Below the pieces are notes generated by a model that saw only the letters and a program-made list of their open reading frames with translations, was not told the origin of the DNA and made no database searches. The translations under genes and the position numbers were made by a program. Positions 21,451 through 30,273 of a DNA stretch of 30,273 nt are shown here, piece by piece. The first letter of the stretch is position 1; each line of letters begins with the position of its first letter. The DNA is from Euprymna scolopes (Eukaryota > Mollusca > Cephalopoda > Sepiida > Sepiolidae): the NCBI GenBank assembly GCA_024364805.1, contig CM044498.1, forward strand, positions 77,143,252 to 77,173,524, given 5' to 3'.

Positions 21451-21705
21451 GTAAGCTGAAAACGAATATCGCATTTAAATTTTCCGCAAACAGGTAGCTT
21501 TCTGGATATTAAGCAATGTTGTTTATGTTATTGCTGGTGGCCATCTTGGTACATGCGTTTGTGCATAGTTTCTTAGGGTTACGTTTGTGGGCTTGCGTGT
21601 ACCAAGATGGCCACCAGCGATAACATAAGAAATGACATTGCTTAATATCTGGAAAATTACTTACTTGCAGAAAATTTAAATGCGATATACGTTTTCAGCA
21701 TACCC
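21451..21705. repeat. Foldback (inverted-repeat) element
   Basis: Arms of about 105 bp (21451-21557 and 21594-21705) are imperfectly complementary around a short GT-rich loop. The best segment is a perfect 21-bp match, 21533-21553 against 21598-21618, holding GGCCATCTTGG in one arm and CCAAGATGGCC in the other. The outer parts share GCTGAAAACG, TATCGCATTTAAATTTTC and GATATTAAGCAATG. It looks like a MITE or foldback transposon without coding capacity. A target duplication is not evident. Confidence 0.8.
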
Positions 21706-22629
21706 TAAAATCTTAAATGTTAAGATGGAAACAAGTTGAAAAATTACATTTTTATTTCCTTGTTTACATAGTTGAATTTTCAGTAAAACAGAATAGAAAT
21801 GGCAAAAATTACCATCAACTAGTGAATATATAGTTGTTGCTTATCAGGATTCCTGGTATCCTTGTAATGTGAAAGCTACATCAAGGATTCATATAGAGTA
21901 CAATTTATGGTTGCATCTCAGAAAATAGGGGTATATTTTGGGCCAGATAGAAGATTTACAAAATTGAAAATTGGACTGGTTCCAAAAGAATTTCCATTTT
22001 TTTACAGAAATCCAAAATCTATATGAAAAATTTTCTTTGATTTATTTCTGAGATTAATTCATATCTACTCAATTTTTTTCTTTTCTTTGAGGGGAGTAGT
22101 AAATAACCGCCATGAATGCTTTTTAGACATTCAATGGCTACACCACAGATTAAGCTCTCCTTTGGCGAGAGGCAGGAAAATGCCTGCTCTCAAAGCTTTA
22201 TTTAAATATGACAATATTTAATTTTGTTCATGAATAGACACCCACTGTATGATACCATGTTCTAGTTTAAAAAGAATTGAAATTTGTACATCTTAATTTA
22301 TAATTCATGGCTTATGGTAAAGAGATACATCAGATTTGACTGCATAATCAAAAAGAGCACACAATTTTACATAAGACTGCCAAGTTTCATGAGAATAGTT
22401 TAAAAAATAAATAAATGGTGGCAAAATTACCAAATTTCTTGAAATGTTGAGGTCCATAATTTAGTCCACTTTTTCTAAAGAAAAATGTCCACAGAAAAGC
22501 CTAAATTTTGGCAATTCAAATTCTCATAACTTTTGAACTACTAATGGTATTTGCATAATTCAAACGGTTTTAAGCATCTTTTACATAGCTCTTTTCATGC
22601 AAGTTGATAAAATAACAATTATCTAAAAA

Positions 22630-23750
22630 GAAAAAATCAACTTGTAACGCTACGTGTAGTTATAAATAAGATTGTCCAAATCATTGGGGTCATATCACTG
22701 GAAGAATACATAACATAATTAAATCCTTCTTAGATAAGAGAAAAATCCAGATTGTCCTTGACGGTCATACATTTAAACAATGATATAAATGTGGGAGTGC
22801 CTCAAGGGTCTATCCTTGGACCTCTGTTATTCCATATATTCATAAATGACCTCCCTGACAAAATTGTCCCTTAGATGGATATATATGCTTATGACCCCAC
22901 ACTCTATAACAGACACGACAGGAAAACAATGAACACATATCTAAAGAAATGGCAGAAACACTCGAGGAGGATGACCTCCGATCCGTAGTGGAATGGGGAG
23001 AAAAATGGATGGTCACATTCAATGCTGCCAAGACTAAACTTGTTTCCTTTAATAATTACAAGAAACCTTCCCTACCACCAATAACAATGGCCAATGACTC
23101 TTTATCTGAAAGTACATCTTTTAAACTCCTCGGCCTAACGTTCACAGGAAACATGATTTGGGACAATTACATTGAGAAAGCTATAAACGCCCAAAAGTAT
23201 CCTATACCTCTATAAGGCCACCATTCACCCATGTATGTAGTATTGTTGTCATATTTGGGCTGATGCATCTGCCACTAATCTCTCGCTCCTGGATAAGGTT
23301 CAAAAGAGTCGCCAATCTGATAGGTCCTGAACTGTCATCTAAACTTCAGCCTCTGTCCCATCGACGAAATGTTGCATCCCTCTGCCTGTTCTACAAGTAC
23401 TTTAACAGTGAATGCTCTGACGAACTGCAAGCACTTGTGCCCCCTCGACGTAAATACCTCTGACAAACCCGACCAGCAAAATCACACCCCTTCACGGTAG
23501 AGATCCCTAGATGTAAGAGAGCCTTTTACTCCAGTAGTTTCTTCCCTAGAACCGCTAGACTTTGGAATTCCTTTCCGGGTCCCTGCTTCCCCAACTGTAC
23601 TGACATGCAGAAGTTCAAGTGTAACGTGAACCAACATCTTGCTGCCCAACTCCCTACACAGTACCCCTGATGCTTATGTACCTGATAGTAGCCCTCTACA
23701 ACGAAGTGGCAATGTGCCTTGTTTGGGGTGAAAATGCAATAATAAAAAAA
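22630..23750 (+). mobile_element. LINE fragment A with reverse-transcriptase remnant
   Basis: Decayed non-LTR element, probably Jockey/CR1-like. The reverse-transcriptase motif VGVPQGSILGPLLF followed by IFINDLPD is read from 22791. The catalytic YADD box has become YAYD (22884-22895). After a frame change come WGEKWMVTFNAAKTKLVSF and FKLLGLTFTGNMIWDNYI (22949-23190). A gap of roughly 25 codons precedes LYLYKATIHPC (about 23200). Further pieces (LQPLSHRRNVASLCLFYKYF; RLWNSFPG; CTDMQKFKCNVNQHL) run to about 23670. The 3' UTR ends in AATAATAAAAAAAAT. Stops and frame changes make it inactive. The 5' end is uncertain. Fragments B and D are the same family. Confidence 0.85.
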
Positions 23751-24558
23751 ATACCCTCATTATGAATCAAACATTTTTACAAAAATAATATACTATTAAC
23801 TGATTACAATGAATTTTAGAACCATGTGAAAATATATAAACTACCATTTAGTAATTGCAATAGGCTGTTTTATTAAATGAACAATACCAATAAGAACCAT
23901 TTAACAAGTTCTTCTGGGAGATCTAAAATAAAATAGGGACTAAACTCTTGAGAAGGTAAGTGGCCACTCAGGAATTACTTCATATGACCAAAATGATGGC
24001 TGACGTTTAATATTTCTACATGGTGAAAAGAAATTCATTGTAGCTGCATGTTTGATTTTGGCTATCAAAACAAAAATGAAAGATATGTTTGAAAAATTTG
24101 ACCTTTTTTTTTTCTTTTCTTAGTCAAACTATACTCAACAATACTAATACATGACCCTCCATGTTTTGGAAATTGTTTTATCTATAACTGACATGTTACA
24201 TATTTTTGCTGCTTAAGGAATATTGTCAGTGAAAACATTTGAGTGTTTCATTAGAAATGACTACATTGCAAATAATGTACAATAACCTGCACTAAAAAAT
24301 GAAAAATAGATAAACTATTACTTTTGTTTCTAATAGGATCTTCAGGAAGAAAATTTTATTTTAAAATATATTTTATTTTGCTGTCCCTTTTCTCTTGTGT
24401 TTTATTGTCCCTTTTTTTCTGGTGTTCTTGCGTTGTCTCCTGTCCCGTCTTTTTTTCCCTCCATTTTCTTCCCATTTCTGCTTCTCCTCCCTCATTTTGT
24501 AATTTTTCTTCCATTCCATTGTTTCTTTCCTAACCTATTTCTAAACTTTTACTTTCAG
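23751..24558 (+). other. End of intron 8
   Basis: AT-rich DNA passing into a strongly T/C-rich stretch (about 24370-24540), which forms an unusually long pyrimidine lead-in to the acceptor TTTCAG. Two open frames there simply reflect the T/C bias. Confidence 0.65.
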
Positions 24559-24760
24559 GAACCTTGTGCTAAAAATGCCAAAAGAACGACTCTTTGCTGA
24601 AGACTCTGATAACAGATTGGACGCTTCCCAGATTAAAGAGATGTTGAGTGATGCTGAGTATCACTTGGCACTTTGCTTTATGAGGAGAGGAGAACACGAA
24701 GAGGCTATTAAGCGATTTGAGAATCTCACTAATCCTTGGGCCTCTTACCATGCGGCTCAG
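24559..24760 (+). CDS. RANBP2: RANBP2 exon 9 of window (residues 377-444)
   Basis: The acceptor is CTTTCAG and the donor GTAGAG (weaker than the others). One base completes lysine, then 67 codons (phase 0). AEYHLALCFMRRGEHEEAIK followed by RFENL has the spacing of a TPR helix pair. It matches human EEDAHITFAILDAVNGNIEDAVTAFESI in position. SQIKEML corresponds to the preceding ASEIVEY helix. The ATG at 24566 is internal. Confidence 0.93.
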
Positions 24761-26039
24761 GTAGAGCAGCTCAGATTTTTATTTATTTTTTAATACTCTA
24801 GCCAAAAATGACTGCAGATTTTGATTATAGTATTATTTCAACTTTATTCTAATCATATATAACTCTGGTTAAGGTGCTTCCTGTAGTTTAAGGAAGCCTA
24901 CCCTTTCATGTCAGTTTTAAATCTTGTTAGTGACTGCATTTTTCTTCAATGCTGATTTTTATTATTTTTATTTTTTTAATGGCTTTATGTGTGCACAACA
25001 GAATTCTTCAATAATGAAGAGGCATATCTTGCATGAAATATATATTTTCCATCCTTTACGTGACATTTTTACCCCAATCCAAAAACGGTTTTATATTCCT
25101 TTTTAATACATAATTCTTCAGATTAGGCTTTTACTATTTTCTTACAATACATTTCACTGGCTAAAGTTACTTTGTTCTGTGTAAAATTTTTTTGAGGAGA
25201 TCCTATGGCATTATGCGTTTGTCCTAGCGGTGAGGTCCAAGAATGATCTGATGTAGCCTGCAAAATTTTGTCTAATGAGTTTTTGATCTTGGGCAAGGGT
25301 TAATCACACCAATTCCTCCTCCTTCGGTCAAGTATCAGGTCTTCTTAATCGAATTAGCCATAGTGTTTCATTTCATCTGACCTATCTTAGTCCCAAGTTA
25401 TTATCACTGTTTTTTGAGTGGCCAAATGACTTGTTATTAATTTCATGTCATGTCATCCTACATTTTTGAAAAAACTGCAACTCAATTCTGATGGCTATAT
25501 TGAATTGCTGTTCACTGCTGTCAAGCATCTGCTGGAGAAGGTCTGTCTAAAGCCCATATGTGTCACAGCAGTACTCTGCTCTGTCACATCTAGAGAAGAA
25601 TGTCTATAATTTTACCAGTCTCAACTCACCTGGTTGCAGCACGATACGCTATTATGTGTGGAATGCAATTGAAAGAAATCAACTTTATTACCCGTAACAT
25701 GATGAACAAGCTGATTGCCAGGATAAAACTGCTGTTCATGCATCTCAAAGGACATTGCGAAGACCGTGGCGGAGAATTCGGATTTTTTTTTTTTTTTTTT
25801 TTTTCAGACAATACATTAAATATACTGGTCAACAACAAATTTGTTGTCTACATTTTTTCAGCTGCTATAGAACAAATCTGATGCACTGAATCCAAAAATC
25901 AAATTGGTTTTGCTCAATCAGGTCAAGTTTTTTTAACTATGGCCACATGTCAATTTTTACATTTTTATACACGTGTAGAGCATTTTAGAAGTTGGTGAGG
26001 ATAAAATACCATGTTTCGATTGGAAATGATTATTCTCTT
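24761..26039 (+). other. First part of intron 9
   Basis: AT-rich at first. From about 25200 to 25780 the base composition is less skewed and looks like decayed coding repeat. This includes an open stretch 25600-25782 (for example LKEINFITRNMMNKLIARIK) that I cannot assign. It stops at a run of about 22 T (25783-25804) followed by CAG. Confidence 0.45.
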
Positions 26040-26735
26040 GAAATATTCAGGTCTGATAGTTTTGGGTGATTATCAACAAGGGATTAAAAACCTCAATCTT
26101 CCAAAAATTGGTGCTCAACATACACGAAGGAGGACTGATCTGTGTGGGAAGAGTTGATGCCTTGCAAAGAAAGGAAGGTCATCAACAACCCTTTGGTGGA
26201 CATACAGAATACTCTTCCCACAGCTGCACATCAGCTTAATCAAGCAGTATACCAATGCTTTGGACAAGGATGGTGACTGCTTCAATTAACTTGTGCCAAA
26301 CTTTTTCAGGATTGAAAGCTGGCATCTTTGATGGTCCTCAGATCCAGCAGCTCATCATAGATCCAAAGTTTTAAAACTCAATGAACAAAGTAGAATTGGA
26401 AGCATGGAAGGCATTTGTTCTGCTAGTGAAGAACTTGACAACAATAAGGCCAGAAACTTTGCAGAATTTGGCAACAACATGCTAACTGCTTTTAGAAACC
26501 TGGTCTGCAACAAGCGTCAAGATGCATTACCTATTTTCACATATGGACTGATTTCCTGAGAACCTGGGTTCAATCAGTGACGAGGAGGGTCCTGATTCTA
26601 TCGGGACCTGAAAGAGATGGAGACGAGGTATCAGGGTTGTTGGGATGCAGTCTTGATGGCTGACTAGTGTTAGAATCTGAAGAAAGGTCTCCCTGCTGCT
26701 GAGAAGAAACAGATCTTCAATCCCTGAAATTTGAA
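26040..26735 (+). pseudogene. Decayed copy of a conserved uncharacterised coding family
   Basis: Translated pieces in changing frames follow an order I recall from a family of uncharacterised, highly repeated proteins in invertebrate genomes (hallmark HSHLDFFPENLG...SDEQGERFHQD). In order they are: a trace of INNPLVD (about 26180); ALDKDGDCFN (about 26252); LKAGIFDGPQIQQLI (about 26311); VKMHYLFSHMD, then FPENLGSISDEEG (about 26520-26590); and LKEMETRYQGCWDAVLMADY (about 26608-26670). It has several breaks and no intact ORF. The family is probably spread by a mobile element, but its biochemical role is unknown to me. It lies inside RANBP2 intron 9. Confidence 0.65.
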
Positions 26736-27465
26736 CAATAGTTAAGCAACATGCAATTTACATGTACTTTTATCAATGTCCACCATTCAGTTTACAGTAA
26801 TCGATGTTTCAATCAGGTAATCAATATATTGTTGGCAAAACATTTTTTCTCTTAAAAAACATATTTAGGGTGATATGTGTTGCTGAAAATCAACTGATAA
26901 TGACATGAATGTAATCGATTTTTGTCACTAGATCTGATTCTTTTTTCAAATCAACTCCTCACAAAAACCTGACTTGATGAAGATGCCATTTCCTGATTCA
27001 GCAGTGCAAAAGTACTTTAAATCAGTTGTAGAAATATAGGCAACATTCAAAAATGAAAATTGTTGCTCAGTGTTATTGAGCCAGATATGTTTTTCACTTT
27101 TCTTTCCAAAATGTATCAAATTTGTCTTTAATACTTTGTATATAAAAAATATGCACAAATCTGAATGTTACCAGAATTTTATACAAATAATAATCCTCAG
27201 ATTTTAGTTCCTACTAAAACTTAATGAGTAATACTTATATTTTTTCTGTTCATACATACACACAATTACATATAAAAAGACGGTTAGAGTTTTAAATTAG
27301 TCTCTGAAATACCAGGTGAATGTTGTGCATACCATTGAATGCCCCATCCCTAACAAAAAGATGAGGAAAAAAATTTTTTTTTAATACACTGTATCTACTT
27401 TTAGAATGTTTAAAAGAAATGAAAATGTGCTGTATATTTATTAAGTGATGGAATTTTCTTTTTAG
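26736..27465 (+). other. End of intron 9
   Basis: AT-rich intron leading to the acceptor TTTTTAG. No gene or repeat is recognised. Confidence 0.65.
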
Positions 27466-27615
27466 ATTTATCGAAAGTTGGCTTTGAATGAACACAATGG
27501 CAAAGGAAGAGAGGAAACAATATCCGATAATCATAGCCATTATACAGTTTTATTGACCAAAGCGAAAGACGCTCTTTATGTCACTTTAGACCGATTAAAA
27601 GGAAATAAATCCCAT
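27466..27615 (+). CDS. RANBP2: RANBP2 exon 10 of window (residues 445-494)
   Basis: The acceptor is TTTCTTTTTAG and the donor GTAAGT. Exactly 50 codons. It begins IYRKLAL, matching human LIFHRKAED. It ends YTVLLTKAKDALYVTLDRLK, matching NYLRKTRDYLIKIIDD, the last helix before the vertebrate oligomerisation and linker region. The clean donor implies that translation continues into a further exon, which is not convincingly found in the remaining 2.6 kb. Confidence 0.92.
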
Positions 27616-29343
27616 GTAAGTATCTAAAATTTTTGTTTTTTTTTATATGTAAATGAGCCACCACTTAGTAAGGCTAAAAGTCACTCAAGTATTAAGGTTA
27701 GTGAGATCGTCAGTTGAGTCGAACAACATTGAAAGGATTGGCAATGAGTGGAAAGGACAGAATTTGATTAAAAGGATGGCTCAACAAGTAATTGACATTG
27801 GACTTGAACCATTGTAGCCATCAGGAAAACAGTTCCATTGTATTGTGCTCCACAGGTGGGAAATTCTTAAATTCTTTTCATGGCAATTCCATTTGGATTT
27901 AATTACAGAAGGGAAATTTTTTGTAGTTTTTTCTGAAATGTTTTCAATTTCTAATTCAATATAAACTATACATTTTTAATAGATGGGCGTTTCATATCTT
28001 CTGTTTTTTTTGTTTTGTTATATATTTTTTGTTTTGTTATATATTTGTTTTTTGACAACTTTTTCGAATCCACTGTATAAACAAGATTTTGATACTTATT
28101 TTGATTTTGAAAAAAAACATTTGTGGCTGTTCGCAGTAAAACATTGTTTTAATTCGTTGTTCAAAACTAATTTAAAGAATAAAAGTGCATGCAAGCTATA
28201 TATCTACAAAAGTTTATTTTGTTTTTTTAACCATGTTTTTAAATTTGACGAGCAATGTGAGAAATTGCAACAGATTCATAATGCCGAATTGGTTGGGATT
28301 GTTATTATACATTCTGAAAACCGAATAGTTCTAAACTAATGTTATTCTGATAACAAAATAGCTCTCATTAAACATATAAGAACATTTATATTCATATTTT
28401 CATGTTTTTCTTAATTCGTTCTTGAATAAAAATTAAAGAACGCATGTTGTTTACACTGTGCTGTGCTATGGCTGATTCTACAGGCTGGAGCTGCTGCTGC
28501 TGCTTTTAGTAATACTAACTTCATTTGACCAAATTCGAGAAATAGAAACAATTTTTTTTTCGGGTAGGTCCTTTTAAATTATCAATTACCGCGGTCCTAC
28601 TACATATAAAATAATACTTTTAATTGATAAAGATAGTAAAAAGATTGATTTACTTACTACTGGGTGTCCGAAGAATTTTTTTTTCAAAATGTTCAATACT
28701 CGTCATATTAAAGTCTTATTTTTAACACGACAAAAAAAGAAATGGTCAAAAATATTTTGGACACTTGACAGTATTAAGATTAACACCTCTTCTAATTGGT
28801 TCCCAAATTTCATGACGAAATTCTTCATACAATCACGGTACGGACCTTATGAAAACGTGAGGGGGGGGGGTCATTACAAAACCTTACCGAAAACGCCATT
28901 TTATGACGTTCACATTTTTATCACTTTATTTGCTTAAAATATATAATGTACATTCATATTTATTAATTCATTTGAAAGTATATTCATTTCCGAACAAAAC
29001 AGTAGTAATTTGAAGACTTGAAGTGCTTTGGTTTAAAAAATATGGCTATTTTAGTAGAACTATCTTGAAATCTGTGAGTATCCAAAGCGTTTTTTCGTCC
29101 GTGTGTATTACTAGCAGAAGAGTATCCCTCCTCCCCCCAACACACTGGGATCATCTGTTTATTGTAAGTGATAACCCATAATACCTGGATTCTGGTGGTT
29201 GAGCAATCTGTGTTCTGGTCACCAAAGTTGTCACATAACTTGTAGCAATCCATTTTGCTTTTTAATTATGGTCTCGACTGGTGGTTGAAGTTGTCCGAAT
29301 GGATAAATCAACTGATTCCTTGTTAGTATATATATAAATTATA
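27616..29343 (+). other. Downstream intron DNA, no assured exon
   Basis: AT-rich. Contains a 118-codon frame at 27983 that begins in a repeated T/G/A-rich stretch and has no family signature, an 89-codon minus-strand frame at 29253-28984 with no recognisable domain, and a G run at 28861-28870. A possible terminal exon is listed separately. Confidence 0.5.
28494..28535 (+). other. Possible alternative last exon (weak)
   Basis: TTCTACAG at 28486-28493 could serve as an acceptor. The following GCT codons join in phase with exon 10 and give AGAAAAAFSNTNFI and a stop at 28533. This would shorten RANBP2 to its N-terminal domain, with a 3' UTR possibly running to the AATAAA hexamers at the window end. 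The pyrimidine tract is poor and the peptide is low-complexity with no known homology. Confidence 0.12.
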
Positions 29344-29814
29344 CTAGCATGCCTCCCAGCATTGCCCCATTCATAAAACATGCTTAAATATATTTTAATT
29401 CATGCAGATTTAATATTTATTATAGAGCTAATACTTTACTGATTATTATTTTGTACCTGATATATAGTGATTTCATGTTAAAAACAAATATCACTTGGGT
29501 GCGATCAGCTAAAATCGAAACCAAAACATTTAGCGCTCCATCTTTTATCATTACAATCTATTCCATGTCCTTACATATATAAAAACTTGCAAAATAACTT
29601 TGCAAAAGGTATAAAAATATAGATGTGTAGAACATCACTTTATGTTGAATTACACTGCCAAATTCCAATTTTTAAAATTTTGATCCTTTAGTAGCCAAGT
29701 AGTAAAAAAACAAAACTTGAATTTGTTCCACAAGTCCAAATCCCCTATATATGAAGTTTCAAGTCTTTAGACTAAAAATTGAGAGTTTGGTAGAGACCAT
29801 TCCTCACACAAGGT

Positions 29815-29855
<41 letters not shown>
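29344..29855 (-). mobile_element. Helitron-like element 5, partial
   Basis: The CTAG end is at 29344-29347 with minus-strand flanking T, next to a decayed GGGGCAATGCTGGG that resembles the terminal hairpin of element 1. Inside, TTTCAAGTCTTTAGAC followed by AAAAATTGAG (about 29757) is one copy of the unit found in element 2. The starting end is lost in a CA/TA microsatellite (29814-29855). Confidence 0.5.
29814..29855. repeat. (CA)n(TA)n microsatellite
   Basis: About nine CA units followed by about 11 TA units, between Helitron-like element 5 and LINE fragment D. Confidence 0.9.
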
Positions 29856-29856
29856 G

Positions 29857-30030
29857 AATATTCCTTCTTCCAGTTTCTCTGACTGTACCAACGTGCAGAA
29901 ATTTAAATGTAATATGAATAAGCATCTTAAGATCTCCCTATAAATCAGACCCCTTATTCATAATAGCCCCTTCTGGCAGCATGTCTTGTGTTATGATATG
30001 TCCCTCGAGGGGATTCAAATTTGGAATTTA
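29857..30030 (+). mobile_element. LINE 3' fragment D
   Basis: SDCTNVQKFKCNMNKHLKIS followed by a stop matches the C-terminus of LINE fragments A and B. The next bases (ATAGCCCCTTCTGGCAGCAT, then GTCTTGTG) match their 3' UTR. Only the last part of the element remains, again starting right after a TA microsatellite. The 3' limit is uncertain. Confidence 0.7.
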
Positions 30031-30229
30031 TTCCTGATTACATATCGTAAGAAAAATATGTAAAATGCTGATTGCGGAATGTTATGACCCAAATGGCAAG
30101 GTAATCTAAGGTTCTTTGATCAATACCGTCATGAAATAATCCAAAGCACAATTTAACAAGACAAGAAATGACTGGACATAACAAGGTTATACATTTGTAT
30201 TTATATATACATTGACTATTTTATTGTGC

Positions 30230-30273
30230 AATAAAATTTAATAAACATGTTGTAAAAAAAAAAAAAAAAAAAA
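30230..30273 (+). other. Two AATAAA hexamers and a 20-base A run at the window end
   Basis: AATAAA at 30230-30235 and 30240-30245, then A20 from 30254 to the last base. This could be a poly(A) site region, the tail of a retroposed copy, or just an A tract at an assembly edge. The sequence alone does not decide. Confidence 0.4.

Larger units (their letters stand above)
3132..27615 (+). other. RANBP2: RANBP2 (Nup358) gene, partial: ten internal exons
   Basis: Ten exons join in phase into 494 codons without a stop. In vertebrates RANBP2 forms the cytoplasmic filaments of the nuclear pore. It binds Ran, acts as a SUMO E3 ligase with SUMO-RanGAP1-Ubc9, and helps transport and mRNP remodelling. 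Its N-terminal alpha-helical domain anchors it to the Nup214/Y-complex side of the pore. The order of local matches here (EMKG...GTLLFK, LASICYLV, RLSQGGH, LDMEVFL, CRQFCTQEQADWWKLACKL, YWEAALPLL) follows that domain in the recalled human protein. Introns are 787, 2479, 2217, 6741, 1685, 85, 1427, 4875 and 2705 bp. Both ends of the gene are outside the window. Intact frames and splice sites argue for a working gene, not a pseudogene. Confidence 0.9.

Noticed and set aside
21451-21705. microRNA precursor
   Set aside because: The arms are too long (over 100 bp) and too imperfect, so the structure fits a foldback transposon better.
27983-28339. 118-codon open frame as a RANBP2 exon or separate gene
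   Set aside because: It begins in a duplicated T-rich segment, does not match the RANBP2 part expected after exon 10, and has no convincing splice borders.
28984-29253. 89-codon minus-strand open frame
   Set aside because: No domain or repeat match that I can recognise. The neighbouring frames are equally open in parts, so chance is likely.

Overview
The window is AT-rich animal DNA and most likely molluscan; a coleoid cephalopod is my best guess. It is dominated by ten + strand exons (3132-27615) of the RANBP2/Nup358 gene, which encodes the large nucleoporin of the cytoplasmic pore filaments. All ten exons have GT-AG borders and compatible phases. Together they give an uninterrupted partial protein of 494 residues. 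It matches the middle and end of the N-terminal alpha-helical TPR/solenoid domain of vertebrate RANBP2 as I recall it. The gene's start lies upstream of the window. Its FG, Ran-binding, zinc-finger, SUMO-ligase and cyclophilin parts are not present here. The species guess rests on the divergence from vertebrate RANBP2, the long AT-rich introns, the LINE/SINE types and an 11-base motif I associate with mollusc genomes.

Layout: 1-3131 is upstream intron carrying a Helitron-like element and a LINE tail. Exons 1-4 lie between 3132 and 9237. Their introns hold an inverted repeat, a tRNA-type SINE and a second Helitron-like element. The 6.7 kb intron 4 (9238-15978) is a transposon nest: a LINE fragment, two more Helitron-like elements (one with a tRNA-like segment and a perfect 25-bp palindrome) and a second LINE. 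Exons 5-8 lie at 15979-19683. Intron 8 (19684-24558) has a cluster of palindromes, a foldback element carrying two inverted GATGGCC cores, and the longest LINE fragment with recognisable reverse transcriptase. Exon 9 is at 24559-24760. Intron 9 holds a decayed copy of a conserved uncharacterised coding family. Exon 10 ends at 27615. The last 2.6 kb has no convincing further RANBP2 exon. It carries a fifth Helitron-like element and a LINE tail, and ends in two AATAAA hexamers followed by 20 A.

The main unusual signal is a family of at least five short Helitron-like elements. They share a TCTAT...TGTGTG start and, in most copies, a hairpin followed by CTRR at the other end. Their interiors are unrelated, and two of them carry internal arrays of about 130-160 bp units. 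I see no complete second gene, functional RNA gene, CRISPR array or virus-derived element. Comparisons with other species are from memory; no search was run.
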